Origin: Cryptomeria japonica
Lineage: Eukaryota; Streptophyta; Pinopsida; Cupressales; Cupressaceae
Length of the DNA: 64,000 nucleotides
Assembly (NCBI RefSeq): GCF_030272615.1
Contig: NC_081407.1
Coordinates: forward strand, 99,741,897-99,805,896
Reading direction: 5' to 3'
Shown piece by piece: positions 24,351 to 36,975 of the stretch. The position numbers were made by a program, and so were the translations under genes. The notes under the pieces were generated by a model, which saw only the letters and a list, made by a program, of their open reading frames with translations, ran no database searches and was not told the DNA's origin. The first letter of the stretch is position 1. Each line of letters begins with the position of its first letter.

Positions 24351-25588
24351 GAGAAGATTTAATTAAACAAATATGATTTATTTATTTAATTAATGGTATG
24401 AATTTGGTTAAGTGCATTAAATCAAATAAATTGAATAATTTATTTAATTAATAGGAGAAGAGGGTTAAGATGAATTAATTAAATATTAATTTAATTAATT
24501 ATTAATTCATGGTTAAATAATCAAATAAATACTAAGTATTCATTTAATTAAGTGGACAGATTTATGTGACTACACAATGTATCTACCAATTGCTAATTTT
24601 TAATAATTTAATAACTAGGCAAGGAGAAAAACCATTACAAATATTTGTCGTTAAAAGATGAAGGGAAGATTTTTGCAATATTTTTTTTGTAAAAGTTCAT
24701 AAGTCACTGCATAAAGCAGAAAATATTTTCACATGAGTGTGGGGGTCACCATGTCGATGATATTTCTCCAAATGAGGAACCTCAATTTGTTGTGGAAGTA
24801 GATTGTGAAGGATGTCAATGGAAAGTGGAATACTTGATGAATATGTAGGGATAGTGGATTTGGATTGAGTTATGTTAGCCATTTATTATTGTAAATATGT
24901 AACATTTAGCAACAAATGCTTTATGGTCGCTTTAGTGGACGAATTGGATTAGGAACAATTAGATTGTGATGGAGGATTGGAAGGTGTAGTATGATAGGTA
25001 GGTAAAATATTGTAGTAGGTGGGTGGAGGAGATTGTTGGTTATAAAAGGGAGATTCGTTGAAGGTAGTATATAAGGGTATTGATTGATAGAATTCCACCC
25101 ACTACTAACATGGACAACATTATTGTTTGTGAAGCGACAGTCATAATGGAAGATGTGTATGTAGGAACACCGGTTATAGATATGGGAAAAGGCATGGATA
25201 TCTCAACTTGGATTGGAGGAGTGGAATGTGTAATCGCTTCCATGCAAATATCCAACTTCATTGTGTTGTCATCCACCATGTGAGCTATACCATGTAAAAC
25301 ATCCACACCATGCTCATCATTTTGAATCAACATCCTTAAACCTTCAATCAAGGGGATTGCCTCTCTAGCAAAGTTCTATTGACTCACAAATTGTTGAAGA
25401 TCTTCCAATTGCTTGTCAATATTCCCCAATTTTTCATTAGAAACTTGTGTTAAAGAGTCATCCTCATCATGAGAAGCGTGAATGAGGATTCTCAACATAA
25501 GAGAAGAGGATTCACCCAATCTCCTAGGTGGGAATAAGTCAACCAACTTAGGCTCAACACCTTTAGTATTTAAACCACAAGAAGTCAT

Positions 25589-26362
25589 GAGTCAATAACT
25601 TCTTCTTAGATTCATAACATCAAGTTATGACTAGTATATCTATATTTAAAAAATATAGGTGTTGGTTAACAAATTTGCCTTTTCTTTGATTTTTATATAT
25701 TTTTAAAATGATGACTTGTGCATACCCTTCATGAAAAAGCAAATGAGCCAACACTTGGGTGAACCAAGTTTAGGTTTACCCTCTGCATAAGAGTGCATTC
25801 TTTTGTGTTGACAAATGAATGTGAAAGCCTTTCTCACTTTTTGGTGAAAAGTGTGTTTATTTTTGAATTATCTACATAAAAATTTATTAAACATGACAAG
25901 GGGGATCAGAGTCATTTAAACAATAATGTAGCACCTTTTTTAAAACAAAAAGAAAATCAATGAATTCACATACTAAGAAAGCACTGGTAATGAAATAAAG
26001 TATTCCGCACATAAGCATACATCCCAACAGAGATTTCTATATCTTTCAAACACACAGATTTGAAGATCTTATCAAAACATCATTCCATACATGTACACGA
26101 AATGTCTACACTGAAATCCAAAGAAAATTACGCTTGTTCCTGTAAATCAAAGTTTTTTGGACCTTTAAAAAGACTTCTCGAACCATATAAATAGCCACCA
26201 AGCTATGATAGTCTATTAGAAATAAACCAGAGTCAAACGATTAACTCTACATGAGAGTTAAAGAAGTTTAGTTTTAAAATTGAAAAATAATATCTAAACT
26301 GGAAAAGCGCCATAAGCCGTGAGCAACAGAGACACGATCAGACTCCTGCAAATGACGTGGCT
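25589..26362. other. Unassigned junction between the A-type gag and the ORF F unit
   Basis: No protein-like frame. The 5' leader, primer site and 5' LTR of the A-type element would be expected here, but I find no convincing LTR end, primer site or match to A1. The boundary between the two elements is therefore unresolved. Confidence 0.4.
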
Positions 26363-29300
26363 TCAAGTTGTTTGTCTTGTGATGTAGGGGTGCTTTGAAT
26401 ATTTTGCCATTCCAGGTGGGTTGAAGAGAAGTTCATAATGAGTTGGTAATGTGGGAGGCCAATATGTAGGATTCATTGCTTCCATACCTCTTTCTTTTAG
26501 CTTACCTATATGACCTTACCCTTATGCATTTCAAGATGATCGAAACAAACAACCAGTATAGATTCAATTCTTGCAATCTTTGAGAAATCTTTAATTGTCA
26601 AGGATTTTGCTTCTTGAATATGTTGTACTTGATCTTTGAAGACTTGGACCATATCTGATGAATCCTCAAGCGTTTGCTTATCCTCTTTTAGAAGCTGAAG
26701 ATCTATGCATTTCATGTCTTTTTGCATGTAGTGCTAGTCAATTCTTTTAATTCTTATAGAAGCTTGATGGATTCCTCATGTCCTTGGTCAATAATTTAGT
26801 TTCTCCACTCAATACTCTCTTTGCAAATGAAGGGTACATTATCATCAAGGTCATGCATTGGCTTTTCAGCTAGGAAGTTCATCACTCCATATCTTTGAGT
26901 GTCTCTCATCTACTTCAATACTGTCAGCCATTTACTCCTCTTTTTCCCAAGCAACTATTTATATTTCTAACTCTTTCCCCATAGATTATGTGTTCTTGAA
27001 CACCTTGACCAGATCAAAAATATAGCTAGTTCCCTATTGTGCAATTGATTCAAGCCATTCACTGAAGACATATGTAATCATTTGACTCCTTTGAACCTAA
27101 TCAAGTAACCTCTAGTTCATGGGCGATTTTGGATCAACCGACAAAGAAACTTGAGAAAGCAGCTGGGGATTTGGATTCTGAATAGCATTGATATATTTAT
27201 CCATTTGCATTATGATCTGCTTCATCTCATTTTTGTCTTTTTCATCCTTCCAAGTCCTAGTGAGGATCCTTTTAGTTGAAGTCTCCAAATGTTTAGCATC
27301 GGCAGCCCGAGAAGTTGCCCCTAGATCAATCTTTTCAATGATGAAATCCTTCTCAATGATATTCTCGACCTCCTTACCTACTGGGGGTCTAGCTACTTCT
27401 GCAATCCAGTGTCTAGTTTGCTCATCCACATCGATCATTGTCTCTGTTTTAAGTCTCTTGGACTTTGATGTTCTTCCCAGACACTTGTTGACCATGTCCA
27501 CCATTGGGATTGAAATAGGAATTGCATTCCTCTTCTTAGTAAACGAAGCACTCAGCCACTTAGGTGCAATAGATGTTTCCCTTGGTGATGGTGATTGTTG
27601 GTTAATGGTGATAACGACCATGGTATTCCCAGAATCCTCAGGTTGTTGGATTTCTTTTCCTTTATCTACAACATCTATGATGGATTGATCTTGCATCTGA
27701 GTATCCATTACTCCTTGAGTTTCTTCCTCATGATCCAAGTCTACTACCAATGAACTTGCAAGGGTTTCTGATTGCTTTTCCCACTAAGTGATCTGGTAAC
27801 ACAGGCAAAAGCAGAACCTAAAGAAGACTCTCCTAAATTTGTAATTTTGGCCTTCTCCATCCTTTGTTTCTCATCACCTGCAATATCAACAGCAATGTTA
27901 GAAGAAGGAAGAGATGTTTTGGAAGTTGCATGAGTTCAACCCACTCTCTTATCTTTAGGAGCAGGTATAGGCTTTTGTCTAAGACGACGATCTTTCTACC
28001 ATCTTTATGTTAGTCTGATTACATTAAAGGTTTTGGCTTGAATGTTATCGTCCCCTTTCCTATTCCAATCAATTTATGGGATAGGTTGCTCCCGTATCCT
28101 TTCATCAAACTCAGGATCAACAACTTCCTCGTCTTCATCTTCTTGCACCTCACAAACATTCACGGATAAGCCCATTTCTATAATTTGTTGAATTGTGAAT
28201 CTTGACCACAACCTCCTTCTAACTTCAAACTCATCAGCATAGTTCTCCCAATAATCCTCCAACTGGGGTTCATGCCGAAAACCATTATCAACATCTAAAT
28301 TCTCTATAGCAAATCCTCGACTGTCAAATTTATATCTGGCAACATACAACTGCAAATTGAACTTCTTGAGTTCAAGTTCAAGGTTCAAGGCATCTGAAAT
28401 TGATGCACAGCTATAGTGTCCAAGTTCTACTAGAAATACCACCCCAGACTTCCTTCCACTTTTCTTGCCAATATATGCTAGTTGTCGACTAACTTCAATT
28501 AAAACATAGCTATCCAAAACATAACTGGGTAACTTGAAAGGTTCACCCTGAAAACCGCCAACTCTAATATAAGTGAACTGAGGGAATTGGATAAAGTAAC
28601 TACCATAAATGCCAATAAATTCCATGGCTTCTGTTGACAACCTCTTATTTGTGTTTCCTTGCAATTCATAAACCAATCTTCGTGCAAAAATGTCATTCCA
28701 TCTCACGAAATTCTCTGCATATCTATGTTCCTACAGGTGAGGGTAATATTCATATGACCTTATTCCATCAATCCAGGGTTCATGATGCAATCCATTCCAA
28801 TACCAGGTACAAGCAAGCATATAAAACAAATATGGAGACATATAGAAACCACTCATTCCCGTGCACCTATTTAGACTCTCATGCAATCTCTCTGCAACAA
28901 CTTGCCCCCAATCTAGGTAGGCGCTTTCGTTCAACATGACTTGGATGTAGAAATACATCTAGTCTTCCCAGTAAAAGGCACGGGCATTTCCTTTTAACCT
29001 ATTCAACAGAACGACAATGTCTCGCACCTCTGTTATGAAGTGCTCTCTAGTAAGTGGCCTTGGTAACCTGGAACCCCCCTTTTGAATCTTCAATAACCAA
29101 TTCCTAGCAATCACACTTTTATAAGTACTCTTCTTCTCAGAAAAGGAGTATGAAGTGCCAATAGTCTAGTCTTCATATGGCTCCTTATGAGGTATGCCCA
29201 TGGCTACCATTATGCTCTCCCTATCTATTTTTAACAACACTTCACCCTTAATGTTCCCGATACACCTGTGCTCTACATCATACCGGTTCGTACATTCCAA

Positions 29301-29528
29301 TACTAACTCTAGGCATGGTGCAGTGATGGGAAATGCAGTGGACTCAACCAAACCACTCTTCACAATTTTCTCCATCTTTGAATTTTGAACTGGGTTTTTG
29401 GCTCTCTCAAGAAAATCGGAGAGATCTGCCTGGGCTAATGAAGTATCCCCCATCTCTGGGATCAAACTAACTAGGAAAGAAGTGCAGCTCAATTTTGGTA
29501 GAGTTGGCCTCATAATGGCCCCTCTCAT
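26363..29528 (-). pseudogene. Unrecognised long protein frame (ORF F, about 1,055 codons), decayed
   Basis: I do not recognise this protein. The ATG at 29526-29528 opens a frame that runs to about 27790 through stops at 29166, 28959, 28731 and 28074 and several near 28000. A one-base shift then leads into 27750-27112 and 26727-26506, and a further shift near 26510 leads to the stop at 26363. Stops at 28959 and 28731 look like CAG to TAG, and 29166 like TGG to TAG. The N-terminal third has GEVLLKIDRESIMVAMGIPH, loosely like the start of PMD or plant-transposon-protein domains. Next comes a Tyr/Trp-rich block (YLDWGQVVAERLHESL), an acidic stretch (VQEDEDEEVVDPEF), a Lys-rich segment with SKSKRLKTE, helical charged sequence, and a Pro-rich tail near 26370-26480. 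It most likely belongs to a non-autonomous retroelement; a dead host gene is the alternative. Confidence 0.55.
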
Positions 29529-31119
29529 TTTAATCAAACAATTTCAAGAATGAAATGAATTCTTATACATAGCAAAGGGGAACAAACAATAGCTAGCTTC
29601 TAGAACAAGTAAATACAACAGAATAGAGAACGATTGAAACTAACCTGATCTTAACAACAAATTCTCGAAAACCTTTTGTATGCAAATATAATACCTCCAA
29701 TTTTCCTCGCTTGCATTGCTATTGAGAAGATTCTAGAAACAATCACTAGTTTTTGCAACAAAAATGGACAAAATCACACTCAAAACTTAACTAGTTATAC
29801 TAATTAAGTAAGTTCGTGTGAGCTAACGCCTGATTCGATGTATAACTAGCATGCATTTAATTTCGGGTCATTCCATCACATGACTCATGAATTATCATGA
29901 TTGCTTGTCATAATTTAGAAACTAACATTTTGAATTCCCCAAAATATTCTATTTTCCTGCCGCCACATTCACTTCATGATGCATGTGTCAATTCTACATA
30001 GAACTTTAGACTTTAAGAATTTGAACTTTGAACCTTGAACCAAGAACCAAGAGGTTCAAAGGTTCAAGTTCAATATTGAGAAATAACATAGAGCAATACA
30101 TAACACCAACTATGCGACAAAACAAAGAACAATTAACGAGCAAAGACAGAACCAACGTATGATCGACTTTGAACCTTGAACCTTGAACCAAAAAGGTTCA
30201 AAGGTTCAAGTTCAATACAAATTGCAACAAAGTGCTCGCTTTTACCATAAAACAAAGCCGCGAAGAAAATTCTTTAAAGCACGTTTTGAACTTTGAACTT
30301 TGAACTTTGAAAAGGTTCAATGACTCAGGTTCAAAGTGAAGGAATATATGACCGAAAGAGAAAATAAACACCAAAAAAGTGACCTCCAAGTTTGAAATTT
30401 TTAATGAAAGTAGGAGGGCTAACAATAGGTAAATTATGCCAAGAGATATCTTATAATAGAAGGGAATCTATGATTGCAAGCCCACTCCTCCACTAACCTC
30501 TCAATGATACTTGATTTTATTGATCGTTCCCTTTTAAATGTTATGGTACTCTTCCACTATCATTTGAATGTAACGGTTTCATATAGTTAGAGGCAAGTGG
30601 AGAGGGTTTTATTTTATTCAGAGTAATAAAATAACACCTCCACAAAAACCAAAAGATGGCATATTTCATGCATTTACCCATCTTTGCATGTCAAATTATT
30701 TCAAAATTAAATTTTTGTTTACGGACATTTTGATGTCACTGTAAATGCCTCTCGGCATAAAAACCATAGATAAGAACAAGCTCAAACAACACATAGTTGC
30801 TCCTAGGAAACAAATAAAATGAGCTTAAAGGCCAATGAAAAGGAATTAATTTATTTTTTTAAGTCTTTCACACAACTGTGAATGATAATGCAAGAAATTA
30901 ACAAAGGATATGCAATTATAGAAATGAAACAAACAATTACACAATGTAATATAGCAATGGAATGATCAATTAACCACCTATTTAAGTAATGCAAGCTAAA
31001 TAAATGATGATCAAAGCACATAAAAGATGAATTAATGTCTCTAAATCTAAAAAATTTATGTAATAAAACTCATAAATAAACATCCAAATTAAAAATTATT
31101 CAAGCAATGTCGAGCTCAC
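29529..31119 (-). other. Upstream region of ORF F
   Basis: Non-coding. On the minus strand a TATA-like TTATAAGATATC lies near 30450. Between it and ORF F lie three hairpins (listed separately), and a possible splice donor CAG|GTTAG sits at 29645/29644. No convincing acceptor was found before the ATG. 30780-31119 is AT-rich and unassigned. No LTR pair bounding ORF F was recognised. Confidence 0.4.
30021..30336. repeat. Three successive hairpins built from GAACCTTGAACC-type motifs
   Basis: Hairpin 1: arms 30021-30041 and 30053-30073. Hairpin 2: arms 30167-30189 and 30195-30215. Hairpin 3, weaker: 30284-30310 with 30311-30336. Arms consist of repeated TTGAACC/GGTTCAA blocks with loops of roughly 5-11 bases. 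Spacing is about 120-145 bases. They lie upstream of ORF F, in what may be its RNA leader. Confidence 0.85.
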
Positions 31120-31124
31120 CAAAA

Positions 31125-34100
31125 TGAAAGGTGGTGGAAATGGGGTTCACTAGTCTAAAAATGCAAACTAGGAATCATTCCCAATCTCATCAATTCCATT
31201 GGAGAACAACAAATTAAGACCAACTTCAGTCCCTTGGGAGAGCTAGGCACTTGTGATTGATTATTCTCTTCCATTGTTGATATGATTGGATATGATGGTT
31301 GTTAGAGTAATCTTTTATTAGCTAACAATATTTATTTAATTATTAGTCTATTATATTCTATGCTTAAGCTAAACTTAGGAACCTTATAATTATTTAGGGT
31401 TTTCACCTTTAGGGTTTCGAGTATCCTTTTATAAGGATTCTCTCTTTGTATTTTCATAACAATTGCAATTATTGAATTGCATTCTTGTTGCACAATCAAT
31501 ATGACTCCTCTTTTTTGGATCTCTGAATTCTTGCCTCCATAACTTTTTTGCTTCTCTCATTCTGTGACAAGTTTGCATTCAGTTGATCTTTGGGAGCTGT
31601 AGAGTTGATTTTTCCTCAACTCCAATATGGTATCAGAGATCCAGATCTGCATGCCCCTGTTCTCTTCATGAGAGTTTTTGGGCCTTGTTCTTCAGATCCG
31701 TATTCGAGGGTTTCTGCAGTTTTTTTTTTTTCATTTCTTGGGGTAGCTGATTTTTTGGTACATTTTGGTGCCAAAAGGACCTCACAGTTGGATTCAGAAG
31801 GCTAATTCCATGAATTTTGATATATAATTCGACTATTTTTTGTGATAGGGGCATCTGGGGCATGATTTTTATTGGCACATTTTTCGAGGCACGAAAAATC
31901 CATACGGATGTACTTGCAAATGCGTCAGAAGGTTTTCGTCAAAAAAATATTATTATTATTATTATTTAACCCTTTTTATGTCCTAAAAGAGGGGTTTTTT
32001 TTTTTTTTTTTCTTTTGGCCGTATCTTTGGCATACGAAGGTGTTTTCCGACAAATCTTATATCGTCGGAAAGCTCTTTCCGAGCTCTATCCAAATATAGA
32101 GGTTTGAATTTTTTATTTTTCTTTTTTGATGGTGGTTTTTTCTGTCAAAGCCAGAGATTCATTTTTACACTCCGGGAGACATAACATGAGCATCCGAACT
32201 CCATTTTTCAAAAAAATTATATTGTTGGAAAGATGGTTCTGTGTTATTTCTATTCATATGAGTTTTCTTTCCAGATTCTACTCCAGGTATATATATATAT
32301 TTTTGCTTTTCAGCACTCTGGTGAATATCTTGGATGTTTCAGGTCTTGGGATCTCATTCTTTGAGTAGGATGTCTCATCTTTGGCTGTTCTTTCTATTTC
32401 CAGTCTTTTGTCTCTTCTTATCATTGTAGCATTTTATTTATGCAAATGTACTGAGATAAAGTGCCACCATGCCTTGTATACTTGGAATCTTGCACATCTT
32501 GTGCCTTATTGTACATGCACTACTTATAGAGTGCCAAGGGGGGTTGATGTTTGTCTTTTGTTTGCCATCTACCTTTGTCAAGTGAGTGTTCCTTCCATGA
32601 CATTAGCCTCATGATTTGTGTCAAGTGAGTGTTCCTTCCATGACACTATGCACTTTCTTTTCACCTTCGTTGTTCTTGGTTCTTCGTCATGCAGTTCTTG
32701 TTGGTCGTTCTTTCCAAAGTACTTGTCCCTCTCCTTTTTCAGCATTATGGGGAGGTTTGTCTTGTTGGTTATAATGCTTCCTTGATTCGATTGATAAGCT
32801 CTTCAGGCTTTGTTGTTTCATGCCATCTATATCTTCGAGTTCAGTTGTTTGTCCTTGTTTGCCATATGATTCGAGTAGTGTTATTTGAGGGCACTCATGT
32901 AGATTACAGTCTTCTCTACCTGGTCATGTTCTATTTCAGTGGAGGTTTTTCAGATCAGCGGTTACTCTTCGATAGTGTTTGTAGCTATTTCATGCTTCAA
33001 TGGTGTTCTTCATTCTCTTCTTTTTGTTCCTATCTTCTGAAACACTCTTGTTTGGAGGCTTCTTAGTCCTTCACTTGAGCTTTCATCTCTTCTTGGAGAG
33101 GATTTTTGTTCCCACAGGGTCTTCTTTTTTCTCCACTTTCCATAGATTTTTATTGTACTTGGGCACCTCATTAGGCCTAGTTGTCGGGACCCATTGTTGC
33201 TTTCATGCATTTTTTACATGTTTTTTAAGTCCTTGGTTTTTTTTAGCTACTCCCTAAGTTCATCTTAAGGGGGGGTGTTAGAGTAATCTTTTATTAGCTA
33301 ATAATTATTTATTTAATTATTAGTCTATTATACTCTATGCTTAAGCTAAACTTAGGAACCTTATAATTCTTTAGGGTTTTCACCTTTAGGGTTTCGAGTA
33401 TCCTTTTATAAGGATTCTCTCTTTGTATTTTCATAACAATTGTAATTATTGAATTGCATTCTTGTTGCACAATCAATATGAATTCTCTTTTTTGGATCTC
33501 TGAATTCTGGCCTCCATAGCTTTTTCTTCTCTCATTCTATGACAGGTTTGCATGTAGGTGATCTTTGGGAGCTGTAGAGTTGATTTTTCCTCAACTCCAA
33601 TAATGGTGATGATAAATGATGCAAGAAATAGGAAAATGACAAGAATTAACATGAATAGAAAGATACAAAACTAGAAATTAGGAAGTAAACTTAGATCTGA
33701 AAATGGGATACGAAAAGGAACCTTTGTCTAAAAATGGACCTAAAAGTGTCATCCTATGGAGTGAGACACCCTAGATTAGAGGTATTTTAATTAGTTGTGA
33801 CATGCAAATTCCAGATTGGTGTGCTTTGTAGATCATTCTCCTAAAAATTTAATGTATGAGTTTCAGTCATTAGAGCTACTCTCCATAGACCAAAGATTTC
33901 TACCTATTCAAACTCTAGAACTATGCGTATTTATTTGCACTCTATTAATCTGGAACTCTCTATCTTTAGATTTAGAACCTACACATAGAAAAGAGGGTAA
34001 AAGTGTTCAACTCTATAGGGGTTTGGGCAATTCAAAACTCTGGTAGGAATTAACTTCCATTACAACAATGACGATTAGAAAAAGAGATCTTACTCTTTCA

Positions 34101-34828
34101 AGGAAGAGGTTTCAAACCTTAAGGAAATGCAGAATTGACAAGTGATACCTTTACTATTATCTTCTTGCATTAAAGTCTCATGAAAGGTCGATGTTTCTTG
34201 TTATGAGTTCATGCATGTCTTCACTCATGGAGGAAACACATAAACTTTATCATGGATGCTCACTTTAATGTTTAACTTCATATACCTCCTTCATTACCTT
34301 GAAGATGCTTAGCTTATTTGCTTAATTGGAGTGTGATTGACGTGAATTGAAATTAGGTCCATATGTTGAAAGGAGGGGTGAGAATTGTATTTATACATAA
34401 CTACATGAAATGTGTTGAAAATTTGGAAAATGCCAACATTGAGGAGCACTTTCCTACTTAACAACTTCCTAACCATTGGTGGTTTAAATTTGGGTCCACT
34501 TTGATTGGACTGTGGTGCCTGGTGCTATAGACTAGGAGGAGTAGGGTGCTAGGTCCATAGTTTAGGCATCCTGAGCCGGAAGTTTAAATTTGGGCCCATT
34601 TTGACTGGACCATGGTGCTCTATGACATAGACCAAGAGGACTAAGGGTGCTTGGTCCATAGTTCAGGCATCTTGAGCCAGAATTTAGGTCAATGAGTATG
34701 GGTCTTGAGCTTCCAAATTTGGCCATGGCTTGAGTACAACTAGTTAGAATTAGGGGCATGAGGATAAAACCACCAAAGTGAGCCCCATATAAGTGTGAAT
34801 TGTATAAGGATACAATTTACGTCACTAC
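31125..34828 (-). repeat. Solo family A LTR (A2), split by a Copia-like element
   Basis: The two parts (31125-31299 and 33608-34828) align collinearly with A1. CAAAA flanks both ends (31120-31124 and 34829-34833), a target duplication that allows for one lost base at the right LTR end. With the nested element removed it is about 1,396 bp. No PPT or primer site adjoins it, so it is a solo LTR. Confidence 0.72.
31300..33602 (+). mobile_element. Non-autonomous Copia-like LTR element without coding capacity
   Basis: LTRs are 31300-31627 and 33276-33602 (328 and 327 bp, about 95 percent or more alike by eye). The target duplication ATGGT is exact (31295-31299 and 33603-33607). The initiator-Met-type primer site TGGTATCAGAG (31628-31638) directly follows the first LTR. 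A polypurine tract ending in GGGGGGG abuts the second LTR in the classic Copia arrangement, with TGTTAGAG as the LTR start. The 1,648-bp interior has T-runs and no gag or pol motif; frames seen there have no protein character. The LTRs end in TA rather than CA. It resembles a LARD or large TRIM that depends on enzymes from another Copia element. Confidence 0.88.
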
Positions 34829-34833
34829 CAAAA

Positions 34834-36149
34834 TAATGCAACATATTTAAAAGGTACTTTATTGAAAAGTACTACTATTGATGAGATTCATGTACTTTAA
34901 CCACTCTATATAAAAAAGACTCAAGATTTGGATGGAAATGTGGGGGAGGATTTAAGTTAGGAGCCAACAAGAACAAGTAACATAATAATATATAATTTCC
35001 ATTAATGTAAACCGTCGTTCATATTAAATTCAAAATCAAATTTTATATTGGCAATTTGGATTGCTACACAATTGTAGTTGATATTCATAATAATTATTAA
35101 AGAAATAAATTTTATAAAGTGTTTAGATGAATAGTTTATTGCTTGTACTTTATAAAAATATTACATTGACATGTTCAATTCATGCATTTCATTTTATTTT
35201 TTAACAAAAGGAACAAAACTTTCAATTTGACATTTTGTCAAACAATTGTATAAGAAATGCAAATTTAGACTAGCTCATAATAATGGTGTTAGAGTTTGTG
35301 ATTGGTCCCTACTAAGTGCAATAGGTTTATGCAGAAAACTTAATGCATGTAATCAATAGACCAACATGTCCCAAATTAATTAACCTACTATCTTAGAGAG
35401 ACTCATTTAATTATCGACCAGGGACATATCTACTTAGATGCTAGTGGCACCATATGTGTAGCCAAGAACTCTCTAAGATGCATGTCAATTGTGTAAAGGA
35501 ATCTAATTAAATCCAACAGTTGACTAAAATAGAAATAATAATGAAATATAAAGCTATTTGTACAACAATTGTCGAGGGTAAGTAGCAAGTAACTCAACAG
35601 TGGTTGTGGGTCGTGCAATGTTATGACTGTGTTGCAACTTTAACTCACAGTCTTGACTAGTAACATAATTAAGAAATTATATCAATCCACAGCACCTCAA
35701 TATCCACATTCAATTGCATCAGTGATTTCTTGCCAATTTGAGCTCTATGTGAAGTTGCACATAAAACTAGGGTTTGACAACGATTAAAAATTGAGTGCCT
35801 GTTTTGAACTGCAAATTATTTAATTTTTATAATTTTCATATCCCAATGTCCAAAATTATACACGTAACTTTTTTTATTTAAAATTGAACTCTTATTTTAT
35901 TGGGAAAGAAAAAACCTAACAGTCATAGAAACCCTAGTTCCTTTTTGAGTGAAAAAGTGTGTAAGAAAATTACTCAATCCCACATCTTATAGAGGTTTGT
36001 TAAAGACACTTTAAGATGATTTAAAGGATTAGAGAGAAATGTAACATGCATATTCTAGCATCTTTAAAATTACAACATTGAACCATATGTAACTTGCAAC
36101 AACTAGCAACTAAAAATTTCAATATTGAAACTAAAAATTTCAATATTGA
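34834..36149. other. AT-rich sequence, no gene seen
   Basis: No protein-like frame or repeat family was recognised between solo LTR A2 and the D element. Near the right end, at 36107-36160, a 21-bp unit containing AAACTAAAAATTTCAATATTG is tandemly repeated, with a partial third copy. Confidence 0.45.
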
Positions 36150-36364
36150 AACTAAAAAATTGAGATAATTTTTTTTTGAAATAGAAAGTAGGAAATTAAA
36201 CTAGAAAAGATGTAAGACATTTACATAATATTAATTTCATAAATGTAACATAGTATAGATGAAATCAATTAAAAAAATATACAGTTAATATGATTGGTTC
36301 TTTATTAGATATTATATTTAGAACTATATGTAGTGAATTAAGACTTATCTTTAATAACAGTCAA

Positions 36365-36877
36365 TGTAATGTCCCAACTTCGCAAATCTAAGAAAACACG
36401 TAAACAATGATTTTTAATGATTGATTAACTCATCTAGGGTATAATTTGTCTAAATTCATTCGAGTTTATTAGTTATCAATAAGTCAACTCCATATTTAAT
36501 TCCAAGTGGGATAAAAGGGATAAGCTACCTAAGGATGCCCGTAGCGCTTATCAGGCCCAAGGACGGTACATACCCCCTTGGCCCTCCTGCCAGAAGCCCT
36601 TTGTCAACTGCAGTGGGTGGGCTACCTGACAGAGGCCTAGTTCCTGCTATCCCTGTTGCCTAATTCCTCATCTACCCCACTAGATTTAAATATGTAATTG
36701 CTTTATTCATATTATTCATAATTTAATAGTAATGCCTATTATATCTATTAACCCTTAATTACATCATGATGTTATTTCCTTAGTCAGGATTTGTGGTTTA
36801 TTAATTAGTTCATTTATCAAACTATTTACTAACTTATTCATTCATGATTATCCATTCATATTGTGCAACATATATAC

Positions 36878-36975
<98 letters not shown>

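Larger units (their letters stand above)
22555..24574 (-). repeat. Solo LTR 'C' (2,020 bp) inserted in the gag pseudogene
   Basis: Ends are TGATGCTCTGC and TGTGACTACA (TG...CA), flanked by the exact target duplication CAATG (22550-22554 and 24575-24579). If the insertion and one duplication are ignored, the gag frame on both sides becomes continuous, which confirms both ends. Minus orientation is suggested by TATAAATAG at 23004-23012, which would leave about 1.57 kb of U3 and 0.45 kb of R-U5. No reading frame or second LTR is present. Two blocks of tandem repeats lie inside. Confidence 0.85.
20291..25588 (-). pseudogene. Decayed gag-protease region of the family A element, split by solo LTR C
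   Basis: Reading right to left, 25588-25040 gives an N-terminal segment with two in-frame blocks. After a frame change, 24882-24580 gives gag matrix/capsid-like sequence with GDPHTHVKIFSALCSDL. The frame is interrupted by LTR C and resumes at 22554 with HFQNNIDPQVTLTD and KKLTDFIGRY. A C/H cluster with CQYH and CMCMKQEIQDLIES lies near 21900-22000. A protease-like block at 21695-21423 contains GPLYITTKIKDKFSRGILID, and 21436-21164 contains LGYPWLTYMKAIPSNIH. The last block, 20674-20291, is acidic and Pro-rich. Many stops and frame changes are present, and no reverse transcriptase follows. The pattern fits Tat-like Ty3/gypsy gag-pro. The 5' LTR partner was not found to the right. Confidence 0.72.

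Noticed and set aside
25899-25915. GGGGATCAGAGTC, resembling a primer-binding site
   Set aside because: No LTR end abuts it and the first bases do not fit TGGTATCAGAG.
27188-27688. Plus-strand frame of 166 codons
   Set aside because: Antisense to ORF F, with the Ser/Leu/Ile-rich composition expected of a complement; no independent support.
30021-30336. GAA/TTC blocks as heat-shock elements
   Set aside because: The spacing does not follow the alternating nGAAnnTTCn pattern; the hairpin structure explains the repeats better.
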